The notes below the pieces were generated by a model, which saw only the letters and a list, made by a program, of their open reading frames with translations, searched no databases and was not told the DNA's origin. 64,000 nucleotides of DNA from Lumbricus rubellus (Eukaryota > Annelida > Clitellata > Crassiclitellata > Lumbricidae): NCBI GenBank assembly GCA_945859605.1, contig OX243812.1:47534752-47598751 (forward strand), in the 5' to 3' direction. The position numbers and the translations under genes were made by a program. This document shows, in pieces, positions 12,556 to 22,948 of this stretch; position 1 is the first letter of the stretch, and each line of letters begins with the position of its first letter.

Positions 12556-13105
12556 CAAACAGGGAGGGGAGGGGAGGGGAGGGTAGGGGAGGGGAGGGGA
12601 GGGGAGGGTAGGGGAGGGGAGGGTAGGGGAGGGGAGGGGGGAGGGGAGGGGAGGGGGAGGGGAGGGGAGGGGAGGGGAGGGGAGGGGAGGGGAGGGGAGG
12701 GGAGGGGAGGGGAGGGGAGGGGAGGGGAGGGGAGGGGAGGGGAGGGGAGGGGAGGGGAGGGGAGGGGAGGGGAGGGGAGGGGAGGGGAGGGGAGGGGAGG
12801 GGAGGGGAGGGGAGGGGAGGGGAGGGGAGGGGAGGGGAGGGGAGGGGAGGGGAGGGGAGGGGAGGGGAGGGGAGGGGAGGGGAGGGGAGGGGAGGGGAGG
12901 GGAGGGGAGGGGAGGGGAGGGGAGGGGAGGGGAGGGGAGGGGAGGGGAGGGGAGGGGAGGGGAGGGGAGGGGAGGGGAGGGGAGGGGAGGGGAGGGGAGG
13001 GGAGGGGAGGGGAGGGGAGGGGAGGGGAGGGGAGGGGAGGGGAGGGGAGGGAGGGGAGGGGAGGGGAGGGGAGGGGAGGGGAGGGGAGGGGAGGGGAGGG
13101 GAGGG
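12556..13105. repeat. (GGGGA)n array, ~550 bp
   Basis: A pentamer GGGGA satellite, interrupted by GGGTA variants up to ~12,660 and then essentially perfect to ~13,047. One phase slip follows and the run continues to 13,105. The strong purine/pyrimidine strand asymmetry and four-G tracts every five bases make it a candidate G-quadruplex or triplex former. The long Pro/Leu/Ser ORFs on the - strand are artefacts. Confidence 0.97.
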
Positions 13106-13249
13106 TAATGCTCTTTCAGCCACAGCAAAGCGTGGCCGGGTATACGCTAGTGTATAATATATTATTATATACTATAGTAACACATGATATCCCCAAATTG
13201 ATCTCTGTCTAACAAACTGTTTGCAGACTGGGTTTTTTGCTTGATCTCT

Positions 13250-13316
13250 GCCAGGAGCGCCTCTGTGTAGTTATCTTGAATTCGTGCTATATAAATTCTG
13301 ATTGATTGATAAATAT
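13250..13316 (+). mobile_element. LINE 3' tail fragment
   Basis: GGAGCGCCTCTG ... GTGCTATATAAATTCTGATTGATTG matches the tail of the LINE family at 14.3 kb, in + orientation, ending in a GATT simple repeat. Confidence 0.6.
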
Positions 13317-13446
13317 AATTACGTAGGCTATACATCATTATCGCTGGACGATTGTAATATTATTATGAAGTTCTAATATTATGTAATCGTTTAAAAAGTT
13401 GGACTGATTGATGCATGGTGTATAGACTATGACTATATTTTCAATT

Positions 13447-13600
13447 TGATATTCATTCATTCATTCAGAGCATTTACATAGCGCCCCTTCAAGAAACTAC
13501 TCAGAGGCGCTCCCAGCCCAACCACGAACGGATGGACCACAAGTAGAGAGCGAAGCGTAACCGGGAGGTCGTTCCAGACATTAGGATCAACGCCTAGGCC
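13447..13600 (-). mobile_element. LINE 3' end fragment
   Basis: The - strand encodes NVWNDLPVTLRS, the conserved C-terminal block of CR1/L2-type reverse transcriptase. The GCGCCTCTGAG stem and an ATGAATGAAT tail follow. Confidence 0.65.
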
Positions 13601-13609
13601 TATATGTAG

Positions 13610-14230
13610 TAGGACTGTAGGACCTACAGAGCATAGGCCAATATCCGTTTTAAAAATTGTGAAATTTGTTCAATAAGCAGGCAGGCAAATATAACAGACA
13701 TGTATTGTTTTCTTGATGAGAAGAGTCCAGATACAATATGATGGTGAAAATAGAGCTGTGTCTGTTTCACTGGAGACACATTTCCTAACTCGACGGAGAC
13801 ATTTGAGATGGTCCCCTCGGTTATAGGATCTGCATTCTCCGCTGTCACTGAACATAAGCCTCTATTGTCGTCCATATAAGAAGAGATTATAATAACAGTC
13901 TCTGTCTATTAATTCAAAGTCAACTAACACCGAAGTAGTCCTATTCTATCATTTCTAATTTTATTTTTTCTCCATTTCTATAGCGCCCCTTTAAACTCTC
14001 AGTAGCCTATAGCTGAAAATTATATACAAAATACAAATATATACAATATATTATATACAAGTATTCCGTATACAAACGGATGATCACAAGATCTTGCAGG
14101 AGTTGAATTTAACTGTTTGACAGAGATAGCATCCCTCCTACCATGGATGACGAAAGGTCTGCTGAAATCAACCACAATTAAGCAAAAAAATTTAAATAAA
14201 TTTATAAAAAATCCTACAATTCTATTCTAA
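13610..14230. other. Intergenic with a partial LINE tail
   Basis: A short tail-like piece (TCTATAGCGCCCCTTTAAA, about 13,975-13,995) belongs to the same LINE family. The 83-codon ORF at 13,624-13,875 (-) has no recognised family. Confidence 0.5.
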
Positions 14231-14235
14231 TCTAT

Positions 14236-14585
14236 CCTATTCTATTCTATTTTTGGATTTATAAAGCGCCTCTCACAGTACCACCTAATCAGAGGCGCTC
14301 CCAGTGCGAAGAACTCATGGAAAAAGAAGTCTTATGACATCTGGCAGAAAAAGTAAAGCCTCCAGATAAAATCTGAGCCCGAATAACAGCAGGAAGATCA
14401 TTCCACAATAAAGAGCAGACAGAGGCAAAGGAGCGGTGTTGGGCTGTGGCAGTCCGAGATCGTGGAACAAGAAGATCATTACGGTCTAAAGAGCGGAGAG
14501 GACGGCCAACGGTAGCTGAGAAAGGCTTCCTAATGAGATCACAAAGGTAGCGAGGCGCTACAGACCCAAAATGGAGAACAAACAC
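14236..14585 (-). mobile_element. LINE 3' end with reverse-transcriptase C-terminus
   Basis: A 98-codon - strand frame ends with APRYLCDLIR, RSLDRNDLLVPRSRTATAQ, RSFASVCSLLWNDLPAVIR and WERL-stop. This is the classic C-terminal region of CR1/L2-like non-LTR reverse transcriptases. It is followed by an inverted-repeat tail (GCGCCTCT / AGAGGCGC) and a TAGAATAGAAT microsatellite end. 5'-truncated, as is usual for LINEs. Confidence 0.8.
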
Positions 14586-14877
14586 ATTTTTACCAGATAT
14601 CTGAATAAATATAATATATTAACTAGGATAAAAAAATTGAGCAATTTTACTATGGGGTTACCATTGAACTGGCAAAGCATTCTAACAACTCCGAAGTAAT
14701 TATCTCTAATATGGTTCTTGGTCCTCGTCCCCGGTGTTATGCATAAAGTTACTCTGAATACTATTGCGTTGTAGCGATGTGTGCAGATGGACACCCCTGG
14801 ACAGGAGCTTGGATAGATAGATAGGCTGTCTAATAATAGTTTCCAGATGGTCGCTCTAGGCGGCAGTCAGCCGGCGA

Positions 14878-15320
14878 CATGGGCGCCCGCAGAAAATTTT
14901 GCAGGAGGGGGCAGAAATTTCTACGATGGTCACGTTGAATTTTTCAGTGACAAGAGCATGAAAATACAGCGCTCGAAATTAAAAACACGGGTGTTTTTTC
15001 TTAGAGGTTTCTAAATGCAAACTTCTGTTTCATTTTGTGTATTACTTTTAGTATGAATAGTTTCCTAAGTGCGAAAAATGTGTTAAAAATCCAAAAATAG
15101 ATGTTAAAAAGTAGGTCCATGAAGGGCACTATATATATTTATTTCTATAGAGATTTATAAACTTAAATTTATGACTTTCACTGTGTGTATCATTCGTATC
15201 ATTAGTGTTTTAATGCGAAGAAATTTGTTAAAAACTCAAAAGTAGTAATTAGAAAAATAAGTGTCACTTTTCCAGGGGGGGGGCAAGTGCCCCCCTTGCC
15301 CCTATGTGCGGGCGCCCATG
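14878..15320. mobile_element. hAT-like MITE (family CATGGGCGCCCGC), 443 bp
   Basis: Inverted ends CATGGGCGCCCGCA / TGCGGGCGCCCATG are flanked by a perfect 8-bp duplication GCCGGCGA (14,870-14,877 and 15,321-15,328). It carries no coding capacity. A closely similar copy in the opposite orientation interrupts a Polinton gene at 26,689-27,122. The 8-bp duplication suggests hAT mobilisation, although the TIR lacks the usual CAG start. Confidence 0.9.
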
Positions 15321-15374
15321 GCCGGCGACCTATAGACAAAAATTAATGTACTCATGCACGACCTGACATATTAA

Positions 15375-15443
15375 TCGGAATAATAATAATAATAATTATT
15401 ATTATTGTTATTATTACTGTCATTGTTATTATCATCATCATTC

Positions 15444-15526
<83 letters not shown>

Positions 15527-15545
15527 TTCATGTTCACCACCACCA
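15375..15545. repeat. (ATC)n microsatellite
   Basis: About 30 ATC triplets flanked by ATT and CAC runs. The poly-Met and poly-Asp ORFs here are artefacts. Confidence 0.95.
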
Positions 15546-15999
15546 CCATTATAGTAAACAATGATAATGGACTGAATAATAAGAAAATCTGCCGAACTTC
15601 GGGATACGATTGCACAGTGCACATAGGTCTAATAATATCCACATAGAGACTGTAGACCCATTACAGTGATATTATAATAATCCGTTTTGAATTAATGTGT
15701 CGCAAACAGAGACAATGACGTCATCAATTCAACTTCAAACAAAGGTTCCAAGTCTGGTTAAAATATTTCATTTTTCCTAAGACCCTTGTTTCTTTTCTAG
15801 CTCTCTCTCAACTACACAAGGCTTGCTGCTCTGACGTTGCTTTCTAGAACAGACCGCTATAGTCTTTAGAATTTAGACGCGTCTCGATGGAATAGTTTCG
15901 GAAAACAATACATCTGAATCGGAACGATTTCAATTTAGCCTACGATCAAGAATTTTCACGGAAAAGAGCAAACAGCCACACAAGGTATAACAAGCTATA

Positions 16000-16090
16000 A
16001 GCTTACCTCTAATATTGTTATTGTCAAGCTTAGGCCCTACCTCTAATATTGTTATTGTCAAGCTTACCTCTAATATTGTTATTGTCATCA
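16000..16090. repeat. Three-copy tandem repeat, ~29-bp unit
   Basis: AAGCTTACCTCTAATATTG plus TTATTGTC occurs three times (one copy reads AAGCTTAGGCCCTACC). Confidence 0.85.
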
Positions 16091-16149
16091 TAATTAGTGC
16101 TAATTATAATTAATGGCGATGACATTGATGAGATGGGTGATCGATCGTA

Positions 16150-16360
16150 ATGAAGACGATTAAAATAATGATGATGGTGATGATGATGATGATGATGATG
16201 ATGATGACGACAACGACGACGACGATGATGATGATGATAATAATAAGAAGAAGAAGAATTATAAGAATAATAACAATAATAACAATAATAACAATAATAG
16301 TGCGTGTGTGTGATGTGTGTGAGGTGTGTGTGAGGTGTGTGAGTGTGTGTGTGTGTATTC
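16150..16360. repeat. GAT, ACA and GT microsatellite cluster
   Basis: Successive (GAT)n, (GAC)n, (AATAAC)n and (GTGTGTGA)n runs. Confidence 0.9.
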
Positions 16361-16479
16361 GCGCGCGAATTTCAATATCTTTCTATAGCCTAATAAAATC
16401 TATCATAGTGTTGGTGTTCTTGTTATTGCAGAACGTCCAGCACCGTGCGCCAATGTTGACTGATTTTAACAGTTATTAT

Positions 16480-17463
16480 TAATAATATTATATACGAGAG
16501 ATTATTGTGAAGAAGCAGCAAGAGAGAATGGAATGGATGAAGCAACAACACCTGCTGGGTCTGCCCGCATACAACACACACGTCGGATTATGGGTAAAAC
16601 TATATATTCAATTATATATTCAACACAATCCTATGAATCACGTGCAAAAAAGTATAGTAGCCTATACTCGATAAATAGATCCCACAATCACATAAGTATT
16701 CGCTATCCAGGCTTGAAACAATATTTGAGACTCGAATAATTGCAGTGTCATCCGGGGGTCGAGTATAATTACATAGGCCTCTGCAAAGCTGCATGTGTTG
16801 CTATGGACACGTCAGCAGCAATGGGCATTAAATCTAGTAAAACTCTATCTAAGCACGGTAAAGCACCCGTAGTTAAACTATTTTTTAAATAAATATAGTA
16901 TCAATAAATTGTCACACCTATTCATTCATCCTTTAGTTGATTTGATCAGATCGAGAATGTACATGTAACTGTAGCGCTGCCTGTGACTCCCTCTGAGATA
17001 TGAATTCAGCAGACATGTGACATTGTGACATTGTGACATGTGACATTGTGACATGTGACAGCAAGTGCTGCAGGGTGCAGGCAGCAGCTGCAGGCTTTTG
17101 ATAGCATTCAGATCACGTTCGGATCTAAAGCATTGAGTGCACTTCATTTGCTGCCACTCCGCAACACATTAATGATCTCAACATTCGACCGAGGTCTATT
17201 CGTGCCTCTTGCTTAAGGCGCCCCCCCCCCCACTTGCTGAGGCGTATAGTCCTGTCTTAGGTTTGGCTGAGCACTGACTTCTACGAACTATATTTTAATT
17301 ATGGTCGCATCGTGAATTGGTTGCTACCTACAACGGTCTTCAACAGATGAAACGAAATGAACCTTTCAGCCGCCATCATTGTCAGACTTAAACCGATCCT
17401 AAAAATTAATGTCTTCTGCAGATTTGCTTGAAATGATCTTTGACTGGTTCCCTGTGCATTAGC
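16480..17463. other. Intergenic, no gene recognised
   Basis: It contains a short tandem TGTGACAT array (about 17,015-17,060) and a C10 run at ~17,222. No exon could be supported. If the CFAP97-like gene begins upstream of the nested transposons, an exon may be hidden here. Confidence 0.45.
17015..17060. repeat. TGTGACAT tandem repeat
   Basis: About five copies of TGTGACAT/TGTGACAT(TG). Confidence 0.85.
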
Positions 17464-17468
17464 CTACT

Positions 17469-17581
17469 TGTCGCGGCCGACTCTAAGCTTGTGTTCAGAA
17501 TCGCGCCACGAGGTTCGAATTCCACGAAAAGAAGAGGTTTTGTACGTTTATTAATAATTCATATAAGACGGTTATTATATA
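17469..17581 (-). repeat. Left LTR, outer fragment
   Basis: Matches 37,134-37,246 with one visible mismatch (GAGGTTCG versus GATGTTCG). The match ends abruptly at TTATTATATA, where CTAGCTGGGGTACCCGG begins. Confidence 0.92.
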
Positions 17582-17839
17582 CTAGCTGGGGTACCCGGCG
17601 ATGCCCGGGAATTTTATGTAAATAGCCGTGAAGCTATGGCGACGGAATGGAAGTAGCAAACGTTTGGCTTTTCGGGCCCCCACCATGGCTCCCTCCACTG
17701 GCTGGACTTGACGGTCTTCTGTCTACATGCAAAATTTCGAACCAATAGCTGCAAAGCTGAAAAAAATTTCGCCCCCAAAATTGTGTCCACCCCGTACAGC
17801 ACCCTGCTCCCACCAGGCCTATGCCGGGCGAGGTGTGTG
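17582..17839. repeat. GC-rich repeat element, left part
   Basis: It begins CTAGCTGGGGTACCCGGCG and holds one unit of the family repeated at 32.9-34.2 kb (TGCAAAATTTCGAACCAATAGCTGC, CTGGACTTGACGGTC). It is interrupted by the Polinton just after GGGCGAGG at the TGTGTG target (17,834-17,839). The LTR retrotransposon was the earlier target of this element. Class unknown; a LINE-like or satellite-like nature is possible. Confidence 0.75.
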
Positions 17840-18143
17840 AGTAGAAGGGAATTGGATATACGAGGACATTTTACCAATACATAGGTCAAATCACCAACCT
17901 AATAGGTTAAAAAGTATTAATAACCTATAGCTAAGGATAAAACAACATCAACCAACATCAACCAATAACCAGCATCAACCAATAACCAGGTAAAAATCCG
18001 TCAGTTTCGATTCGTCATGCACAAACCTATAACCAAGGATAAAACCACATACCACCTATCACGAGAGGCCAAACCACCACAAGCGCGCCAATGACTCATC
18101 ATCGATACTATTGGAAATCACCGCAGTATCGATGATGAGTCAT
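17840..18143 (+). repeat. Polinton left terminal inverted repeat
   Basis: About 304 bp, matching 32,629-32,932 inverted with only a few mismatches (for example GGTTAAAAAG versus GGTTAACAAG). It contains internal direct repeats (ACATCAACCAATAACCAG-like). At its inner end is a hairpin with 19-nt arms ATGACTCATCATCGATACT (18,091-18,109) and its complement (18,125-18,143). Confidence 0.95.
18091..18143. promoter_or_regulatory. Hairpin with paired AP-1-type sites in the Polinton TIR
   Basis: Perfect 19-nt arms around a 15-nt spacer. Each arm carries TGACTCA/TGAGTCA, the bZIP AP-1 consensus, and ATCGAT. It lies ~95 bp before the polymerase ATG, and again just beyond the integrase stop in the other TIR. 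A role in transcription or end recognition is inference. Confidence 0.55.
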
Positions 18144-18237
18144 GGGATGATTACGTCGGCTGGGAATTATCTGTAGTATCGATAACTCGCTTGATAATAA
18201 CAAATTTTTTCTCTTGTGTATATAAAATAACTGAAAA

Positions 18238-21200
18238 ATGGAATATTCAACTCGGGTTAAAGACAAGATATCCCAATATAAAATGGACTACTCGAAGAAA
18301 ACTGTTATTGAATTACGAAAAATCGCCAAGCAGAGCGGCTTGGTTGGATATACTAGACTGCGGAAAGCAGAGTTGATTGCTAAAATTGACGCCTACAACA
18401 CACCTTCAATCCCACCTAACGTTAGTTTGCTCGACGCCCCCGTTCCCGTCCACGAATTCCCAATACTCCAACCCGTACCAGCTGCGACAGTACCAGCCAC
18501 AATAGTACGAAAAGTATTCGATGATACAAAATCAGCGATTAATACATTCGCGCAGTGGATCGAAGGGTACATCCCAGAAGAACCGAAGAGAAAAGTGAAT
18601 GAAAAGTTAGAAGCGTTGAAATCCAAAGTGAATTCCATATTCGCTCAAATTCGTACGAAGACGCGCAAAATTAGAGAGACGGCATCGGCTATCAAGGGCT
18701 TTACGAAACAATACACGGTAGAGGGGGTTAGCGGTATTGATGCAACATCTTTTCTTCACACCATTCAAGCACAGGCGGTCAACTTGTTGTCAAAAAATCG
18801 ACAGACAAAGGCCAACTTTGTCCTCACCTGCACAATGGAGCGCGTTGACATGAAGACTGGAGAAGTAGTTTCCGGTGATTTTCCATTCGTCTCAAGGACT
18901 GAGGTGATTCTAGACTCCACTGATGTAGGTGAAATTTTTAACAGCGCGAAAGATAAAATTATGGAGTCGATGGCAGCCTTCCAGATGCGTGGGAGTAACT
19001 GGAGACTCAGTGCGGTTCAAAAATTAGAAATCAACACGGTTGTTTATAAACCATTGAAAGGTAGTTCTTACATTCCGCTTCCTGAGGATTTAGCGAGAAA
19101 AGAGGCTATAATCAATATGAAGAACAAAGATGAAGAATGCTTCAAGTGGTGTGTAACGAGAGCTGTAAACCCAGTTGACAGCCATCAAGAAAGAATTACG
19201 AAAGAATTAATTAGACAGTCTGAGAAACTCAATTGGTCTGGTATTGAATTCCCAGTAGCAGCGGATGCTAATGTGATAGGTAAGTTTGAGAGAAATAATA
19301 ATATTAGTATTAATGTTTTTGGTTACGAGAAATATGTGAATCTATTCCCACTATATATATCAAAGCATGAGAATGATAGGTGTGTAGATCTATTACTCAT
19401 TTCTGATGGAGAAAAGAAGCATTATTGTTGGATCAAGAATTTCAACAGACTGATGGCGGTGAAAACAGACAAGTCCATTCATTCGATGCACTATTGTAAA
19501 AGATGTTTGCAGGGATATAGAGAGCTAGATTCGTTACACAAACATACCGAGTACTGTTCGCAGCAGGACGCCCAAAAGATAGAACTTCCAGAACCTGGGA
19601 CTATGCTAAGTTTTACACATTATTATAGAAAGATGAGAGTACCGTTTTTGTACTTTGCCGATTTCGAATCGTTCATCAAACCTATCAATACATGTCAACC
19701 CGTTCCTAGCACGTCTTACACCAACAAGTATCAAAAACATACGCCCAGCTCGTTTTGTTATCACTTGAAATGCTTCGACGATGATGTTTATTCCCAAGAG
19801 CCGGTGAGGTTTACAGCTGAAAACGAAGACGATGATGTCGCGCAGGTATTCATAGAGAGTCTCGAAGAAAATGTAAAACGAATATACAACGAGTTCAAAT
19901 TCCCAAAGAAAATGATATTCGGAAAGAAAGACCAGGAGCTCTTCGACTCGGCTACTGTTTGCCATATATGCGAAGGAGAATTTATAGACGACGAAAAACG
20001 AGTAAGAGATCACTGTCATTTGACTGGAAAATTCCGAGGTGCCGCTCATAACATTTGTAATTTGAACTATAGGGTCCCCAAGTTTTTCCCCGTAGTATTT
20101 CATATTTTGACCGGATACGACAGCCATTTATTTATCAAGAAATTACGGGGTGAACACGGCGAGAAAATCAAATGCATTCCCTGCAACGAAGAAAAGTATA
20201 TATCATTCAGCAGAGAGGTCGTCGTCGATAAGTTTGTAGACAAAGAGGGAAAAGAGAAAGAAGTCAAGCGCGAATTACGTTTCATCGATAGTTTTAGATT
20301 CATGCCCTCGAGTCTCGACGCGTTATCGAAAAATCTTCAGAAAGATCAGTGCAAGAATTTAGGGAAATTTTTTGAAGGTGCGAAGCTGGATCTTTTACTC
20401 AGAAAAGGCGTTTACCCGTATGATTACGTCGACGGCGTTGAAAGATTAAACGAAACCGAATTGCCACCAAAGCATAGCTTCTATTCAAAACTAAACGATT
20501 CGGGTATTAGTGAAAAAGATTACGAGCACGCGAAAACGGTATGGGACAAATTTGAATGCAAAACATTACGTCAATATCACGACTTGTACAATTTATCTGA
20601 TGTTCTATTATTAGCGGATGTATCCGAAAACTTTAGAGACGTCTGTATGAAGAACTACAACCTAGATCCTGCGTGGTATTATACTTCGCCTGGACTTGCT
20701 TGGGACGTGGCGTTGAAGTCGACTGGTGTAGAGTTGAAGTTGTTGAGTGACTACGATATGTTGCTGATGATCAAGCAGGGAATAAGAGGAGGTGTCAGCA
20801 CGATTTCGCATCGATACGCGAAAGCGAACAACGAGTACATGGGAGAAGCTTTCAATCCCACCCAACATTCAGTATTCATTCCATACTTAGACGCGAACAA
20901 CTTGTACGGATGGGCGATGAGCAAACCGTTACCGACTCACGGGTTTGAATGGATGAGCGATGACGAGCTGAATGATTGGAGGAACATTACCGAACGAGAT
21001 GGAGTGGGATGTGTGTTAGAAGTATACTTAGAATATCCTAAGGAATTGCACGACCTGCATAACGATTATCCTCTATCCCCCGAGAGTGTAAAACCCGCGG
21101 GGTCGGATGTTGCAAAACTAATTCCAAACTTGAACGATAAAAAGAAGTACGTCGTTCATTACGGAAATTTAAAATTGTACGAAAGTCTCGGATTGAAAAT

Positions 21201-22119
21201 CATTAAAATACATCGAGGAATAAAATTTGAAGAAAGCGCTTGGCTGAAAAAGTATATCGATCTGAATACCAACCTGAGAATGAAAGCTACGAACGATTTT
21301 GAGAAAGACTTTTTCAAGCTGATGAACAATAGCGTTTTCGGTAAAACAATGGAAGCTATCGAGAATCGAGTTGACATACGATTGGTGAGTGATGAGAAGG
21401 AAGCTATCAAGCTAGTCGCGAAAATTAATTACGACAGACGAACCATTTTCGACGAAAACCTCATCGCCGTTCACATGAAAAAGACCAAGTTGTTTTACAA
21501 CAAGCCGATATATCTAGGGATGTGTATATTAAACACCAGTAAGACGCTCATGTATGATTTTCATTATAATTACATCAAGGCCAAGTACGGAGATAGGGCC
21601 AAGCTATTATTCACCGATACTGATTCTTTGGCGTATGAAATTAAAACGGAAGACTTCTACAAAGATATTTCCCCTGACGTCCAAAGTATGTTCGATACTT
21701 CAGACTATCCGAGAGATCATCCGTCAGGTAGGCCTATAGAATCTGGCGTTAATAAAAAAGTGGTTGGTATGTTCAAAGACGAAGCCGCGGGAAAACAAAT
21801 CGAAGGATTTGTCGGTCTGCGATCCAAGTTGTACTCTGACAAGATGGCGGGTGAAGACTACAAGAAATGTAAAGGCGTGAAAAAGAACGTCGTCAAGAAA
21901 TCAATCACTCACGCAGATTATAAAGACTGCGTGTTTACGAAAAGACAACAGTCGAGAGCGATGAACGTCATTCGATCCTATCGCCATGAAATTTACACCG
22001 AAGAAGTAAATAAAATAGCTCTGTCTGCCGACGACGACAAAAGAGTCATACTTGCGGATGGGATCCATACCCTAGCCTATGGGCACTACACGCTGAAAAC
22101 TAAACAAAATAAAGAATAA
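18238..22119 (+). CDS. Protein-primed family B DNA polymerase (Polinton pPolB) with N-terminal SAP-like domain
   Basis: Intact 1293-residue frame. It is the element's own replicase, expected to use a terminal-protein primer. Residues ~20-50 (TVIELRKIAKQSGLVGYTRL) resemble a SAP/HeH DNA-binding motif. A Cys/His cluster lies near 420-445 (HYCKRC...HKHTEYC). The exonuclease I motif FADFES is at 473-478 (D475, E477). A zinc-binding insert like endonuclease VII follows at 575-610 (CHIC...DHCHLTGKFRGAAHNICN). The polymerase motifs are YLDANNLYG (883-891), NNSVFGKTMEA (~1030) and FTDTDS (1125-1130), carrying the catalytic D885, D1127 and D1129. It is the first + strand gene after the left TIR. An AATAAA overlaps the stop region. 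All key residues are present, so this gene looks functional. Confidence 0.97.
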   Translation: MEYSTRVKDKISQYKMDYSKKTVIELRKIAKQSGLVGYTRLRKAELIAKIDAYNTPSIPPNVSLLDAPVPVHEFPILQPVPAATVPATIVRKVFDDTKSAINTFAQWIEGYIPEEPKRKVNEKLEALKSKVNSIFAQIRTKTRKIRETASAIKGFTKQYTVEGVSGIDATSFLHTIQAQAVNLLSKNRQTKANFVLTCTMERVDMKTGEVVSGDFPFVSRTEVILDSTDVGEIFNSAKDKIMESMAAFQMRGSNWRLSAVQKLEINTVVYKPLKGSSYIPLPEDLARKEAIINMKNKDEECFKWCVTRAVNPVDSHQERITKELIRQSEKLNWSGIEFPVAADANVIGKFERNNNISINVFGYEKYVNLFPLYISKHENDRCVDLLLISDGEKKHYCWIKNFNRLMAVKTDKSIHSMHYCKRCLQGYRELDSLHKHTEYCSQQDAQKIELPEPGTMLSFTHYYRKMRVPFLYFADFESFIKPINTCQPVPSTSYTNKYQKHTPSSFCYHLKCFDDDVYSQEPVRFTAENEDDDVAQVFIESLEENVKRIYNEFKFPKKMIFGKKDQELFDSATVCHICEGEFIDDEKRVRDHCHLTGKFRGAAHNICNLNYRVPKFFPVVFHILTGYDSHLFIKKLRGEHGEKIKCIPCNEEKYISFSREVVVDKFVDKEGKEKEVKRELRFIDSFRFMPSSLDALSKNLQKDQCKNLGKFFEGAKLDLLLRKGVYPYDYVDGVERLNETELPPKHSFYSKLNDSGISEKDYEHAKTVWDKFECKTLRQYHDLYNLSDVLLLADVSENFRDVCMKNYNLDPAWYYTSPGLAWDVALKSTGVELKLLSDYDMLLMIKQGIRGGVSTISHRYAKANNEYMGEAFNPTQHSVFIPYLDANNLYGWAMSKPLPTHGFEWMSDDELNDWRNITERDGVGCVLEVYLEYPKELHDLHNDYPLSPESVKPAGSDVAKLIPNLNDKKKYVVHYGNLKLYESLGLKIIKIHRGIKFEESAWLKKYIDLNTNLRMKATNDFEKDFFKLMNNSVFGKTMEAIENRVDIRLVSDEKEAIKLVAKINYDRRTIFDENLIAVHMKKTKLFYNKPIYLGMCILNTSKTLMYDFHYNYIKAKYGDRAKLLFTDTDSLAYEIKTEDFYKDISPDVQSMFDTSDYPRDHPSGRPIESGVNKKVVGMFKDEAAGKQIEGFVGLRSKLYSDKMAGEDYKKCKGVKKNVVKKSITHADYKDCVFTKRQQSRAMNVIRSYRHEIYTEEVNKIALSADDDKRVILADGIHTLAYGHYTLKTKQNKE

Positions 22120-22135
22120 TTTACACCTTTATAAA

Positions 22136-22461
22136 ATGGATGTGCTAAAAGTGTGTACCAAATGCAAAATGGAAAAAAGCATGGACGAATTTCACAAAGA
22201 TAATACAAAAAGAACAGAAGCTATCCGAGCTGCAAACTTTGTAAAAATACCAAAGTAAAGGAGCTTGCACACAAATACGCAAGACAGGAAAATAAGGAGA
22301 CAAAAGATACAAAAGTTTGCAGTCGGTGTAAAATAAATAAGAACATATCGGAATACGTCAAAAATCGATTTCAAAAAGATGGAAAGGCGAATGAATGCAA
22401 AAATTGTAAACATAAATATTATCTCGCCTGCGTAGAAGCTCAAAAGCTCATTAGTTTGTGA
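22136..22461 (+). pseudogene. Small CxxC zinc-binding protein, one-base frame break
   Basis: Begins 16 bp after the polymerase stop. The first ~26 codons contain VCTKCKMEKSMDEFHKD, a CxxC plus F-H pattern common in zinc-ribbon or HNH-like proteins of giant viruses and mobile elements. After an A5 run at ~22,208-22,212 the reading shifts frame. The second frame gives three more CxxC pairs (CKLC, CSRC, CKNC) and the same EY/F-spaced repeat, ending at TGA 22,459-22,461. Three zinc knuckles of one repeated type are visible. The break is equivalent to loss of one base in the A run. It could be decay, a sequencing error, or (less likely, as no canonical slippery heptamer was found) programmed frameshifting. 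Confidence 0.7.
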
Positions 22462-22470
22462 AACATTTCG

Positions 22471-22917
22471 ATGAAATGTAAAATGAGTTGTGCAACTGTG
22501 AAAAATATAAATGTCGAAGGCATTATTCTCGCAAATCATCCGTTGACGAATTTTGAACTACTAGATGCTGCTAAGAAGCTCAATATCCCTAATTTCCGGG
22601 GAGTATTTCTCAGAGACGAGCTGCCAAAGAAACCTAGACGGACTGAATGTGGGATATTGAATCTAGACGATTCTAATGGAACCGGCTCGCACTGGGTCGC
22701 TTTTTTGAAGAGCGGCAAGGATAAAATATATTTCGACAGCTATGGCCTGCCCCCTCCTACAGAACTGGTAAAGTATTTACAGAGTCCTGTGTACTACAAT
22801 AGCGAACGAATACAGCAGGATAACGAAGTGTTTTGTGGTCATTTATGCCTGTACATCCTGGAAAAAACATGCAAAGATGGAGTGAATTTTCAAGAAGTTA
22901 TAAACAGCCTGCATTAA
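22471..22917 (+). CDS. Adenain-like cysteine protease (Polinton PRO)
   Basis: 148 residues, intact. Maturation protease of the C5/Ulp1-like family, expected to cleave capsid precursor proteins. The catalytic triad is visible in order: H73 in GSHWVAF, D88 in IYFDSYG, Q115 (oxyanion-hole glutamine) and the cysteine cluster C121-G-H-L-C125. The length is shorter than adenovirus protease (~200) but typical of Polinton PRO. It lies directly after the zinc protein. The upstream leader is A/T-rich. I chose the first ATG. An internal methionine at residue 5 is also possible and would not affect the domain. Confidence 0.93.
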   Translation: MKCKMSCATVKNINVEGIILANHPLTNFELLDAAKKLNIPNFRGVFLRDELPKKPRRTECGILNLDDSNGTGSHWVAFLKSGKDKIYFDSYGLPPPTELVKYLQSPVYYNSERIQQDNEVFCGHLCLYILEKTCKDGVNFQEVINSLH

Positions 22918-22948
22918 AAATTATTATAATTATTTCGCCTTGTAAAAA

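Noticed and set aside
12323..13128. Long Pro-Leu-Ser ORFs (266 and 213 codons) on the - strand
   Set aside because: They are entirely translations of the GGGGA array, which is open in more than one frame.
22200..22230. Programmed -1 frameshifting in the Polinton zinc protein
   Set aside because: No X-XXY-YYZ heptamer in the correct phase and no obvious downstream stem. An indel in the A run is simpler.
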